Assembly (NCBI GenBank): GCA_934359755.1
Contig: CAKRLV010000006.1
Coordinates: forward strand, 1-64,000
Direction of reading: 5' to 3'
DNA length: 64,000 nt
Source: an uncultured Agathobacter sp.
GTDB taxonomy: Bacteria > Bacillota > Clostridia > Lachnospirales > Lachnospiraceae
Shown here: positions 54,877-62,784 of the stretch, one piece after another
Layout of the letters: each line of letters starts with the position of its first letter
How positions within the stretch are numbered: the first letter of the stretch is position 1
Program-made: the position numbers and the translations under genes
The notes under the pieces: model-generated
The model's database searches: none
What the model was told of the DNA's origin: nothing
Seen by the model: the letters and a program-made list of their open reading frames with translations, nothing else

Positions 54877-55740
54877 ATGCCGAAGAAAATTATGTTAGCA
54901 CTATCAAATGCAGAAGGAGATTGTGATAAACCGATACACTGTGAAGACCTTGATAAAAATGATTATGAGACAAAATACAAAGGACATTTGACTTGTATAA
55001 AAGGTTGTAAAGCTAGGATTAAATACACTGAGAGAAAAAATAATGTGAAATTTTTTAGTACATGGAATAAAGAAGGGGATTTACACGATGAGGGGTGTCC
55101 ATATCATGTGGATTACAAGGGAAAGCGAGGAAGAGCTAAATTAAAAGCATATTATGAAGGAATACAATTAGATGATGATACTATTTTAAAACGTTTGCAA
55201 TGGAAAATGGAACGGCTATTAAAAATACATGATGAAAATGAAATAGAACATCCTCGGAATGGAAGTGCTAAAATTACAAATACGGGAGAAGGAACAGTAG
55301 ATGTTTCAGTAGAAGATGAAAATGGTGAGAAAAGTGAAAACGCACCTAATTTGAAATATGAAGACGCTAACTTTATTACCAAGGATGATGAAGGATGTAT
55401 GAAGTCGGTATTTGGTGTGATTGATAATGTACAATTGAGGTCGGAAAAGTCGGGAGCAACATATGCGTATTTTAATCTTAAGACAAATCATTCAGTAGTT
55501 AATATTTATTTTCCGGAAGCTTTTTACAGTAATGAAGAAGCAAATGGCGTGGAGGAATTTGAAGTTTATATAAATCGAGTGAAGAAGATGGTGGAGACAA
55601 AAACAGAAGATGTGATGGTAATAGCATATGGAGATATAAGAGTGAAAAAGAAAATGGGTGTTAATGTTAATATTATTTCTCCCAAAAGAATTCTTGTAAA
55701 TAATAAAACGTATTTTAGTATTGTAAGACAGGATATTTAG
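54877..55740 (+). CDS. Unrecognised cargo protein with zinc-like and OB-like parts
   Basis: 287 residues, not assigned to a family. The N-terminal 80 residues have cysteines and histidines that could bind zinc (C39-IKG-C43, then HDEGCPYHV) in a setting like the CoiA N-terminal region (HLTCIKGCKARIKYTERKNNVKFFSTWNKEGDLHDEGCPYH). A middle part is charged and likely flexible. The C terminus (about 170-285) reads like an OB-fold: VFGVIDNVQLRSEKSGATYAYFNL, then VMVIAYGDIRVKKK. A nucleic-acid role is plausible, perhaps in defence, but is inference. It lies between the intact and the broken integrase ends. Confidence 0.65.
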   Translation: MPKKIMLALSNAEGDCDKPIHCEDLDKNDYETKYKGHLTCIKGCKARIKYTERKNNVKFFSTWNKEGDLHDEGCPYHVDYKGKRGRAKLKAYYEGIQLDDDTILKRLQWKMERLLKIHDENEIEHPRNGSAKITNTGEGTVDVSVEDENGEKSENAPNLKYEDANFITKDDEGCMKSVFGVIDNVQLRSEKSGATYAYFNLKTNHSVVNIYFPEAFYSNEEANGVEEFEVYINRVKKMVETKTEDVMVIAYGDIRVKKKMGVNVNIISPKRILVNNKTYFSIVRQDI

Positions 55741-55785
55741 AAAAATTAATATTTTTGCTGAAGAGGTGATTGATAAAGAGAAGTC

Positions 55786-55830
55786 AATATTTCAAGGGTA
55801 GTAAGAAATGACGTAGATAGTAGCGATGTT
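55786..55830 (+). repeat. Partial copy of element left-end sequence
   Basis: The run from AATATTTCAAGG through GAAATGACGTAGATAGT closely resembles 49393-49430, including the 5' arm of the left-end terminator but not its 3' arm. Suggests the left end of a second, mostly deleted element. Confidence 0.5.
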
Positions 55831-55941
55831 TGAAAATATATACCTTGTGGCAAGATTTTATAAGTATCTAATATGGTAATGTGAAAAAGAAACTATGGTA
55901 ATCTTTGTCTGCGTGAAAGATTTAGTAAATACTTAAAAAAC

Positions 55942-56096
55942 TTGGTATTTACCTGTTCAGACGGTTCGCCAGTTTATTATTACAACGTCAATAGTGCAAT
56001 CAACGACTATGTAGCAAAAATCAATGTAATAGAGATTGAACTGGCAAAAGAAGAAAAGAAAAAAGAAGAAGTAGCCGAACTGAAAATATTGGCTTA
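55942..56096 (+). pseudogene. Remnant of a second integrase gene
   Basis: Aligns closely with the integrase from 54332 to its stop at 54652, with scattered substitutions, but lacks everything before and also a 165-bp block equal to 54440-54604. The break falls in a GAAGAAAAG repeat present at both ends of the missing block, so slippage between direct repeats removed 55 codons in frame, including the HxxR motif and the nucleophile Tyr. It cannot encode an active enzyme. The sequence after its stop also matches that of the intact gene. Confidence 0.88.
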
Positions 56097-56100
56097 AAAT

Positions 56101-56120
56101 TGGAGTAAAAATGGAGTAAA
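56101..56120 (+). repeat. Right-end integrase arm-type repeats (outer pair)
   Basis: TGGAGTAAA at 56101-56109 and 56112-56120, again spaced 11 bp, 53 bp before attR. Confidence 0.6.
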
Positions 56121-56172
56121 TCAGAAGATAGATAGCGAAAAACAGTGTAAAATCAATATTTTCGAGTAGATA

Positions 56173-56192
56173 TAAATATCGTAATGAAATAA
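56173..56192 (+). repeat. Right attachment site (attR)
   Basis: Perfect copy of the 20 bp at the end of leuS (49197-49216). Confidence 0.85.
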
Positions 56193-56196
56193 AAAT

Positions 56197-56237
56197 AAAA
56201 ATCCTGCTTGCAAGTGATGCTTGCAGGCAGGATTTTT
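56197..56237 (+). terminator. Original leuS terminator, displaced by the element
   Basis: AAAAATCCTGC (56197-56207) pairs with GCAGGATTTTT (56227-56237), with inner TTGCAAG/CTTGCA. It begins 4 bp after attR, where the leuS stop would lie without the insertion. Confidence 0.88.
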
Positions 56238-56253
56238 ATATTACGCATTATAT

Positions 56254-56376
56254 ATTGATGATTATATAATATTGATGATTATATATAATATTGATGATTA
56301 TATAATATTGATGATTATATAATATTGATGATTATATATAATATTGATGATTATATAATATTGATGATTATATATA
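56254..56376. repeat. 17/19-bp minisatellite
   Basis: Seven tandem units of ATTGATGATTATATAAT (17 bp) or the TA-extended 19-bp form, in the order 17-19-17-17-19-17-last, spanning the gap before the DUF6062-like gene stop. Each unit begins ATTGATGATTATATA without change. Confidence 0.9.
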
Positions 56377-56385
56377 TGTAAATTG

Positions 56386-57147
56386 CTATTTTTTTAATAC
56401 ATGTGGTGGAAGAGATGGGTCACTTCCGCGAAGCTTTTGCATAGCTCTTTGAATGGCATCTTTAGAATTTTTCCAATCTGCATCCTTGTTTTTATAGTCG
56501 TATTTTTCAATGAACCATGCTACATCTTCATAAATTCTTTTCATATTGTCTTCAAGCATTGGAAGCACCATGTCATAGAATTCTTTTTTCTCTTTGTCGT
56601 TTAGTGCTGCATCTGCACCTTCAAGAAGAACTTTTGCATGATCAAGACAAAATCCCTTTGTCTCTGAAACCTGTTTGCGGAAATCCGCATCTTTCTTATA
56701 CATATCAAAGAATGTCTTCATATATGCGTTGAAAGTCTTCTGTACGGTATTGCATATAAAACAACTTGATTCACGCTTGTTTATCCAGTTTACAATTGAA
56801 TTAGATGATTCTTCCTTTTTTGAAAAAAGACCTTTTTTGGCGGTGCTGTCAGGTTTAAATCGCTTTATTTCTTTGTCGAGTTCCTCGATGTGACGCATAT
56901 ACAATGTCTTTAATATCCATGCATTTCCCAGTGAATTGCCATAATCGAACATTTTCTTGAAATGCGCGCGGCAAAAGCCTTCCTTGTCTGTCATATCACG
57001 AATATCTGCTTCCATATATGAAGCACCATGTCCTAAGACAAAATCCATAGTGTGATTTTCTGTGCGCCTTTCTATGTAACAGAAAGGACACTCGCCTGCG
57101 TTTGCCATTGCATCAGAGATGGGAATGGTATGTATCTGTTCTTTCAT
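56386..57147 (-). CDS. DUF6062-like cysteine-rich protein
   Basis: 253 residues, soluble. Four Cys/His clusters: GECPFCYIERR, EGFCRAHFKKM, SSCFICNTV and KGFCLDHAKVLL, two CxxC plus two CxxxH-like motifs suited to one or two metal sites. The order and the IHTIPISDAM start fit what I recall as DUF6062 of Clostridia. Function unknown. The start codon overlaps the stop of the LysR gene by one base, so the pair is translationally coupled. Confidence 0.68.
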   Translation of the reverse strand: MKEQIHTIPISDAMANAGECPFCYIERRTENHTMDFVLGHGASYMEADIRDMTDKEGFCRAHFKKMFDYGNSLGNAWILKTLYMRHIEELDKEIKRFKPDSTAKKGLFSKKEESSNSIVNWINKRESSCFICNTVQKTFNAYMKTFFDMYKKDADFRKQVSETKGFCLDHAKVLLEGADAALNDKEKKEFYDMVLPMLEDNMKRIYEDVAWFIEKYDYKNKDADWKNSKDAIQRAMQKLRGSDPSLPPHVLKK

Positions 57148-58052
57148 TAAGCTTCCTCCGGATTGTAATTCTCATAAAAATCTATAAAGGCTCTGAGTGA
57201 GGCAGAAGGATTAAAATTCTGTCTGTATGCAAAACCGACTTCACGTTTATGGATAGGTATGCCGAGTGGAATTTCTATAAGGCTTCCGTTCTCCAGGTCT
57301 TTCTTTACGAAACTTTTTATTACACATGCAACACCGACACCGATTTTGGCAAAATCAATTAAGAGATCCATATTGGAAATGTCGATAGAATCTGCAACTG
57401 AAATCTGATTTTCCTGCAAGTAGTCATCTATATATTGGCGGGTCATGTTATTCTTGTCGAGAAGCATGAGTGTAGAATTCTGCAATATCTCAGATTTCTT
57501 GATACCGCGGGCTCCAAGATTTCTGAGATAATCTTTGGTTGTGACAAATATATCTTCTATGTTGTCGAGATAGTAGAAGCTGATATTCTTGGTGTTTGCT
57601 GGTTTGCCAACAAGTCCTATGTCAATTTTATTGTCCTCTAAAAGACGCAGTGTCTCATTTGTTGACTGGCAGTTTATTGATATACTTATATGTGGGTTGC
57701 GCTTTATGAATTCTTTAAGGTATGGAAGCAGCATATATTTACAAAGTGTAGAGCTGACTCCTATTTTAAGATGTCCAACACCTAGTTCGATGGAGCGTTT
57801 TAATTTTTCTTCACCAGTTTCAAGGGTTTCGAAGGCTTCCTTGACGTGCCCGTATAATAAACTGCCTTCATCGGTAAGAACTACACCACGCGAACTTCTT
57901 GAAAAAAGTTTACAATTAAGGCTTTCTTCGAGTTTTTGAATAGATTTACTGATAGCGGGCTGGCTGATATATAATTCTTTAGCTGCTTTAGAGATGTTTC
58001 CAGCATTAGCAACTGTATAAAAAATCCAGTATGATGATAAATTTTGATTCAT
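57147..58052 (-). CDS. LysR-family regulator, divergent from leuCD
   Basis: 301 residues. N-terminal winged helix (FYTVANAGNISKAAKELYISQPAISKSIQKLEESLNCKLFSRSSRGVVLTDEG) and a two-lobed effector domain (LKIGVSSTLCKYMLLPYLKEFIKRNPHISISI...). The effector could be an intermediate of leucine synthesis, given the divergent leuCD genes, but this is inferred from position. AGGAGG ribosome site on the complement. The DUF6062-like gene is its operon partner. Confidence 0.9.
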   Translation of the reverse strand: MNQNLSSYWIFYTVANAGNISKAAKELYISQPAISKSIQKLEESLNCKLFSRSSRGVVLTDEGSLLYGHVKEAFETLETGEEKLKRSIELGVGHLKIGVSSTLCKYMLLPYLKEFIKRNPHISISINCQSTNETLRLLEDNKIDIGLVGKPANTKNISFYYLDNIEDIFVTTKDYLRNLGARGIKKSEILQNSTLMLLDKNNMTRQYIDDYLQENQISVADSIDISNMDLLIDFAKIGVGVACVIKSFVKKDLENGSLIEIPLGIPIHKREVGFAYRQNFNPSASLRAFIDFYENYNPEEA

Positions 58053-58084
58053 AGAAGCCTCCTATTATTTTTTATGATTATATA

Positions 58085-58104
58085 ATAACATGAAATTAGG
58101 TTAT
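58085..58104. promoter_or_regulatory. Candidate LysR-type binding site
   Basis: ATAAC (58085-58089), 10 bp, GTTAT (58100-58104): a perfect interrupted dyad of LysR size in the spacer between the regulator and leuC. Confidence 0.45.
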
Positions 58105-58174
58105 GGTAAATATGTTTATTATGTATTTTTATTATGGTTTTATATATGCTATTATTTCATTTGATAAAGAAAAT

Positions 58175-58203
58175 AGTAACTGCGAAGGCGTTCGTAAGTT
58201 ACT
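58175..58203 (+). promoter_or_regulatory. Hairpin in the leuC leader
   Basis: AGTAACT (58175-58181) pairs with AGTTACT (58197-58203), with inner CGAA/TTCG (58183-58186, 58191-58194). No T run follows, so it is not a simple terminator. Confidence 0.5.
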
Positions 58204-58258
58204 GGTATTGTATGTTCACTCACAAATACAATATCATAGAATGTAGGAGGAATAATAC

Positions 58259-59521
58259 ATGGGAATGACAATGACGCAGAAAATTCTTGCTGCACATGCA
58301 GGACTTGAATCAGTCACAGCAGGTCAACTTATAGAGGCTGATCTTGATCTTGTACTTGGTAATGATATTACATCACCTGTTGCTATTCACGAAATTGAGA
58401 AGATGAAAGTTGACGGTGTATTTCATAAAGATAAAATAGCTCTTGTTATGGATCACTTTGCTCCAAACAAGGATATCAAATCAGCACAGCACTGCAAATG
58501 TGTAAGAGAATTTGCATGCAAGCATGAGATTAGCAATTATTTTGATGTTGGAGAGATGGGAATTGAGCATGCTCTTTTACCGGAGAAAGGACTTACAGTT
58601 GCTGGTGATGTTATTATTGGTGCTGATTCGCATACATGTACATATGGAGCACTTGGAGCATTTTCTACTGGTGTTGGTAGTACTGATATGGCAGCTGGAA
58701 TGGCTACAGGTAAGGCATGGTTTAAGGTGCCATCTGCAATCAAATTCAATATAGTTGGAAAGCCAGCTAAATGGGTAAGCGGTAAGGATGTTATTCTTCA
58801 CATTATCGGAATGATTGGCGTAGACGGAGCTTTATATCGTTCTATGGAGTTTGTAGGTGAAGGCATTTCATATCTTTCTATGGATGACAGATTTACAATT
58901 GCAAACATGGCTATTGAAGCAGGCGGAAAGAATGGAATTTTCCCAGTTGATGATTTGACAAGAGAGTACATGAAAGAACACTCTAAGAGACCATTTGTAG
59001 AGTATGAAGCTGATGAGGATGCTGTATATGATGAGGAGTATACTATTGATCTTAGTACACTTCGTCCAACTGTAGCATTTCCACATTTACCAGAGAATAC
59101 AAGAACTATTGATGAGGTAGGCGATGTAAAGATAGATCAGGTTGTAATCGGATCATGTACTAATGGCCGTATGGATGATCTTAGAATTGCAGCATCTATT
59201 CTTAAAGACAAGAAGGTTGCAAAAGGACTCAGGGTAATCGTTATCCCTGCTACCCAGAAAATTTATCTTCAGGCGATGGAGGAAGGTCTTCTTCGTACAT
59301 TTATTGAGGCTGGTGCAATCGTAAGTACACCAACATGTGGACCTTGTCTTGGTGGATATATGGGTGTTATGGCAGAAGGCGAGCGTTGCGTTTCTACAAC
59401 AAATCGTAACTTCGTCGGACGTATGGGACATGTAGATTCGGAAGTATATCTTGCAAGCCCTGCTGTTGCTGCAGCAAGCGCAATTACAGGAAAAATTTCT
59501 GGACCTGATGAAGTAATGTAA
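58259..59521 (+). CDS. leuC: 3-isopropylmalate dehydratase large subunit
   Basis: Aconitase-family enzyme of 420 residues, isomerising 2- to 3-isopropylmalate with LeuD. The 4Fe-4S cysteines are in VVIGSCTNGRMDDL and TPTCGPCLGGYMG. The start of the family (TMTQKILAAHAGLESVTAGQLIEADLDLVLGNDITSPVAI) and GADSHTCTYGALGAFSTGVGSTDMA are conserved. It is the shorter type (about 420 residues), as usual in Clostridia. AGGAGGA ribosome site; leuD follows after 17 bp. Confidence 0.95.
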   Translation: MGMTMTQKILAAHAGLESVTAGQLIEADLDLVLGNDITSPVAIHEIEKMKVDGVFHKDKIALVMDHFAPNKDIKSAQHCKCVREFACKHEISNYFDVGEMGIEHALLPEKGLTVAGDVIIGADSHTCTYGALGAFSTGVGSTDMAAGMATGKAWFKVPSAIKFNIVGKPAKWVSGKDVILHIIGMIGVDGALYRSMEFVGEGISYLSMDDRFTIANMAIEAGGKNGIFPVDDLTREYMKEHSKRPFVEYEADEDAVYDEEYTIDLSTLRPTVAFPHLPENTRTIDEVGDVKIDQVVIGSCTNGRMDDLRIAASILKDKKVAKGLRVIVIPATQKIYLQAMEEGLLRTFIEAGAIVSTPTCGPCLGGYMGVMAEGERCVSTTNRNFVGRMGHVDSEVYLASPAVAAASAITGKISGPDEVM

Positions 59522-59538
59522 GAAGTGGAGGAATAGAA

Positions 59539-60027
59539 ATGAAAGCTGCACACGGACATGTTTATAAATATGGAGATAATGTAGATACTGATGTAATCAT
59601 TCCAGCACGTTATCTTAATTCTTCAGACCCGAAGGAACTTGCAACTCATTGTATGGAAGATATCGATAAGGACTTTGTTAAGAAGGTTCAGCCTGGTGAT
59701 ATCATAGTTGCTAATAAGAACTTTGGATGTGGTTCATCGAGAGAGCATGCACCAATTGCTATCAAGGCGGCTGGAGTAAGCTGTGTTATAGCTGAGACAT
59801 TCGCAAGAATTTTTTATCGTAATTCTATTAATATTGGATTACCTATTATTGAATGTCCAGAAGCTGCTGTTGCTATTGAGGCAGGAGATGAGGTGGAAGT
59901 GGATTTTGATTCTGGTGTGATTACAGATATCACGACTGGTAAGAAATTCCAGGGACAGGCGTTCCCACCATTTATGCAAAAGATAATAGACTGTGAAGGT
60001 CTTGTTAACTATATCAATCAGAAATAA
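59539..60027 (+). CDS. leuD: 3-isopropylmalate dehydratase small subunit
   Basis: 162 residues, the swivel domain completing the LeuC active site. Family lines: YGDNVDTDVIIPARYLN, VANKNFGCGSSREHAPIAIKAAGVSCVIAETFARIFYRNSINIGLP. The GCGSSREH loop that binds substrate is intact. Overall length matches the short archaeal/clostridial type. leuA and leuB are not in the window. Confidence 0.95.
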   Translation: MKAAHGHVYKYGDNVDTDVIIPARYLNSSDPKELATHCMEDIDKDFVKKVQPGDIIVANKNFGCGSSREHAPIAIKAAGVSCVIAETFARIFYRNSINIGLPIIECPEAAVAIEAGDEVEVDFDSGVITDITTGKKFQGQAFPPFMQKIIDCEGLVNYINQK

Positions 60028-60040
60028 TATGATTACATAA

Positions 60041-60072
60041 AATTGCGCAGATGTTTATGCATCTGCGCAATT
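60041..60072. terminator. Hairpin after leuD
   Basis: Perfect 13-bp stem AATTGCGCAGATG-N6-CATCTGCGCAATT (60041-60072). No T run follows, so termination may be weak; it lies between convergent genes. GCAATATATG occurs twice just beyond (60082 and 60118 region). Confidence 0.7.
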
Positions 60073-60153
60073 ATGTATACCGCAATATATGGATGAAGCC
60101 AGGTGTTTGTCTTATACTGCAATATATGACAAAATATTTGTCCGTCTATGATA

Positions 60154-60945
60154 TTATAGGCTGTTAAGATATTCGATGAAATTAGAGGAAATAGCAATCC
60201 TGGAGTATATCTGTGCATATTCCTTTCCTGACATTGTCTCTATATAGTTCTCTGGGAAGTTCTTGCTGATTCCATGCTGTTTTGCAAGGTCTACAGCTTT
60301 ATTGTAAGCAATAGCAGCTTTTTCTTCGGACGAATAGGTGCCGATAGTGTAGTTGCCATTTATATGAATTTTACAGCGGTACATATAGCTGCCAGCAGTC
60401 TCTATCCGGGTTACGCCATAGTAGCGGTTTATTATTATTATATTAGAGTATCTAAAGTCTGTAGGATCATTATTGGCGAATATGTAGTCACGTCCTTCAA
60501 CGGCATGGCTTTTAATGCCGTATCTGCTATATATAGTTAACTGCATGCCATAGTCATTTACGAAGAGATGACCTTTGCGCTGCATGATTTTGTGGCTTGA
60601 ATAGTAAAAGAGATCATCTATATCGAATTTAAGCTCCTGATTGATACTCAAATAATAGCTGAAATGATTTTTACGCAGATATATAGGGGTAGATATATAC
60701 ATATTATTATCGCGAAAATTTATAAGAGATACTATTTTCTCAAATGGGAGAGCGTATGTCATGTAAAAGGATTGTTCGATTGGCGCAGTATCAGATAATA
60801 TAGCAGATGCAACACGATACGCCTGATGCGCTGCGGTCTCAGAATCGTAGCTTCCGAGACTTATGTGCTTGCCTTTGAATGTGATATTTGAACGGTAGTA
60901 TATGGTTCCGTCTTTTTTGGTTGCTTCGTATACACCTGGTAACAT
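60154..60945 (-). CDS. AP2-domain protein with decayed HNH core
   Basis: 263 residues. Two AP2-type DNA-binding domains frame the protein: residues 3-48 (GVYEATKKDGTIYYRSNITFKGKHISLGSYDSETAAHQAYRVAS) and about 178-222 (GVTRIETAGSYMYRCKIHINGNYTIGTYSSEEKAAIAYNKA). Between them is a stretch shaped like an HNH homing endonuclease (YGIKSHAVEGRDYIFANNDPTDFRYSNIIIIN), but the expected DH/N-x-N-H residues are mostly replaced. A domesticated homing-endonuclease relative acting as a DNA-binding regulator is a good guess. Single gene, minus strand, between leuD and thrC. Confidence 0.7.
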   Translation of the reverse strand: MLPGVYEATKKDGTIYYRSNITFKGKHISLGSYDSETAAHQAYRVASAILSDTAPIEQSFYMTYALPFEKIVSLINFRDNNMYISTPIYLRKNHFSYYLSINQELKFDIDDLFYYSSHKIMQRKGHLFVNDYGMQLTIYSRYGIKSHAVEGRDYIFANNDPTDFRYSNIIIINRYYGVTRIETAGSYMYRCKIHINGNYTIGTYSSEEKAAIAYNKAVDLAKQHGISKNFPENYIETMSGKEYAQIYSRIAISSNFIEYLNSL

Positions 60946-61006
60946 AATGACTCCTATTGTTATTTTGCATTGTTGTGTAACTCTATTTTAACATAAAACT
61001 AATGAG

Positions 61007-61035
61007 TTGACACCAGTTCATTATTTTTTTATACT
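61007..61035 (+). promoter_or_regulatory. Promoter of thrC
   Basis: TTGACA (61007-61012), 17-bp spacer, TATACT (61030-61035). The leader is about 165 nt and has only weak stems (CTAAT/ATTAG near 61084-61097); no T-box motif seen. Confidence 0.65.
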
Positions 61036-61206
61036 GTTACATAATAAAGTAGTTATTGTTTACAAATGATTATGAGAATGTTTCTAATTGAGATTAGGGT
61101 TTATATATATTCAGAAATAGTCAGTGCAACAAGTGGTAAGATGCATGGTTGTTCTAAAAAGTAGACAGTAATAATCAAAATATAAGAAAGATATTGAGGT
61201 AGAAAA

Positions 61207-62697
61207 ATGGAATTGATGTATTCTAGTACAAGAAACAGTGAAAAGAAAATAACTGCATCCCAGGCGATTCTTAAAGGACTTGCAGATGATGGCGGTTTAT
61301 TTGTACCTGAAAGTATTCCAACTTTGGATGTGTCATTAGAAGAACTTGCTAAGATGTCATATCAGGAGACTGCATATGCTGTTATGAAGAAGTTTTTTAC
61401 AGACTTCACAGAGGAAGAACTTAAGAATTGTATTAATAAGGCTTATGACAGCAAATTCGATACTACAGAGATAGCACCACTTGTATCTGCTGATGGTGCA
61501 TATTACCTGGAATTGTTTCATGGTTCTACTATTGCATTTAAGGATATGGCACTTTCTATTTTGCCACATCTTCTTATCACAGCAGCCAGAAAGAACAATG
61601 TAAAGAATGATATTGTAATACTTACAGCTACTTCTGGTGATACAGGTAAGGCTGCTCTTGCTGGTTTTGCAGATGTAGAGGGAACAAAGATTATAGTATT
61701 TTATCCTAAGAATGGTGTAAGTCCTATCCAGGAGAAGCAGATGGTTACACAGAAAGGAAAGAATACTTTCGTTGTAGGAATCAATGGTAATTTCGATCAG
61801 GCACAGACTGGTGTTAAGCAGATGTTTGGTGATAAAGCACTTGCAGCTGAGATGGACGCAGCCGGATATCAGTTCTCATCAGCTAACTCTATCAATATAG
61901 GAAGACTTGTACCGCAGGTTGTTTACTATGTATATGCATATGCAAAGATGTATGCAAATGGTGCAATTGCTAAGGATGAGAAGATTAATGTAGTAGTACC
62001 TACTGGTAATTTTGGAAATATTCTTGCTGCATTCTATGCAAAGAACATGGGACTTCCAATTGGCAAATTAATATGTGCATCTAATGAGAATAAGGTATTA
62101 TATGATTTCTTTAGTACAGGTACATATGATAAGAATCGTGAGTTTATTCTTACAAGTTCACCTTCTATGGATATCCTTATTTCATCTAACTTAGAGAGAC
62201 TTATTTATAATATCGCTGGTAATGATGCAGCTAAGAATGCTGAACTTATGAAACAGTTACAGACTACAGGCAAGTATGATATTACAGCTGATATGAAGAA
62301 CAAGTTAGATGATTTCTATGGTAATTATACAAGTGAGCAGGAGACAGCAGAAGTTATAAAAGCATTATATGAGAAGACTGGATATATCATCGATACACAT
62401 ACAGCAGTAGCGGCAGGTGTATACGGCAAATACAAAGCGCAGACAGGTGATAATGATACAAAGACTGTTATAGCATCTACAGCAAGCCCATTCAAGTTCA
62501 CAAGAAGTGTAATGAATGCTATTGATTCTAAGTATGATTCTATGGAAGATTTTGAGCTTGTAGATGAGTTGTCGAAGCTTGGTAATGTTAAGGTTCCACA
62601 GGCAATCGAAGAGATTAGAACAGCACCAGTACTTCATGATACAGTTTGTGAAGTAGACCAGATGCCTTCAGTTGTTAAGAAATATCTTGGAATGTAA
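61207..62697 (+). CDS. thrC: Threonine synthase
   Basis: PLP enzyme of 496 residues converting homoserine phosphate to threonine. Longer ThrC type with the N-terminal YSSTRNSEKKITASQAILKGLADDGGLFVPESIP. The PLP-binding Lys is in ELFHGSTIAFKDMALS. Other conserved parts: LTATSGDTGKAALAGFAD, FYPKNGVSPIQEKQM, NSINIGRLVPQVVYY and VVPTGNFGNILAAFYAK. GAGGTAG ribosome site. thrB and hom are not nearby. asd, earlier in the window, feeds the same route. Confidence 0.95.
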   Translation: MELMYSSTRNSEKKITASQAILKGLADDGGLFVPESIPTLDVSLEELAKMSYQETAYAVMKKFFTDFTEEELKNCINKAYDSKFDTTEIAPLVSADGAYYLELFHGSTIAFKDMALSILPHLLITAARKNNVKNDIVILTATSGDTGKAALAGFADVEGTKIIVFYPKNGVSPIQEKQMVTQKGKNTFVVGINGNFDQAQTGVKQMFGDKALAAEMDAAGYQFSSANSINIGRLVPQVVYYVYAYAKMYANGAIAKDEKINVVVPTGNFGNILAAFYAKNMGLPIGKLICASNENKVLYDFFSTGTYDKNREFILTSSPSMDILISSNLERLIYNIAGNDAAKNAELMKQLQTTGKYDITADMKNKLDDFYGNYTSEQETAEVIKALYEKTGYIIDTHTAVAAGVYGKYKAQTGDNDTKTVIASTASPFKFTRSVMNAIDSKYDSMEDFELVDELSKLGNVKVPQAIEEIRTAPVLHDTVCEVDQMPSVVKKYLGM

Positions 62698-62738
62698 TTA
62701 TTTAATATAGAGAAAGTTATTAATATAAAATTTCTAAT

Positions 62739-62774
62739 ACATAAAAGAAGCGTCAGTTGACGCTTCTTTTATGT
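62739..62774. terminator. Bidirectional terminator, thrC / MshEN-CheX gene
   Basis: Perfect 17-bp stem (62739-62755 with 62758-62774, core GAAGCGTCA/TGACGCTTC) with A and T tracts on the two sides, between convergent genes. Confidence 0.93.
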
Positions 62775-62784
62775 ATGTATTTAA

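Larger units (their letters stand above)
49217..56192. mobile_element. Integrative mobilizable element at leuS (about 7.0 kb)
   Basis: Bounded by perfect 20-bp direct repeats at 49197-49216 and 56173-56192, the left one being the end of leuS. Contents in order: XRE membrane regulator, structured non-coding region, divergent repressor, DUF961 protein, MobT/Rep_trans relaxase with internal oriT, Xis, Tn916-type integrase, zinc/OB-like cargo protein and a broken integrase copy. There are no type IV secretion, FtsK/TcpA or ATPase genes, so transfer would need a helper. 11-bp-spaced TGGAGTAAA sites near both ends look like integrase arm sites. Gene content matches the Tn916/ICEBs1 mobilization core. 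Confidence 0.88.

Noticed and set aside
49217..56192. Complete conjugative element or prophage
   Set aside because: No type IV secretion, coupling protein, capsid or terminase genes are present.
56254..56376. CRISPR array
   Set aside because: Units are directly adjacent with no unique spacers; it is a simple A/T-rich minisatellite.
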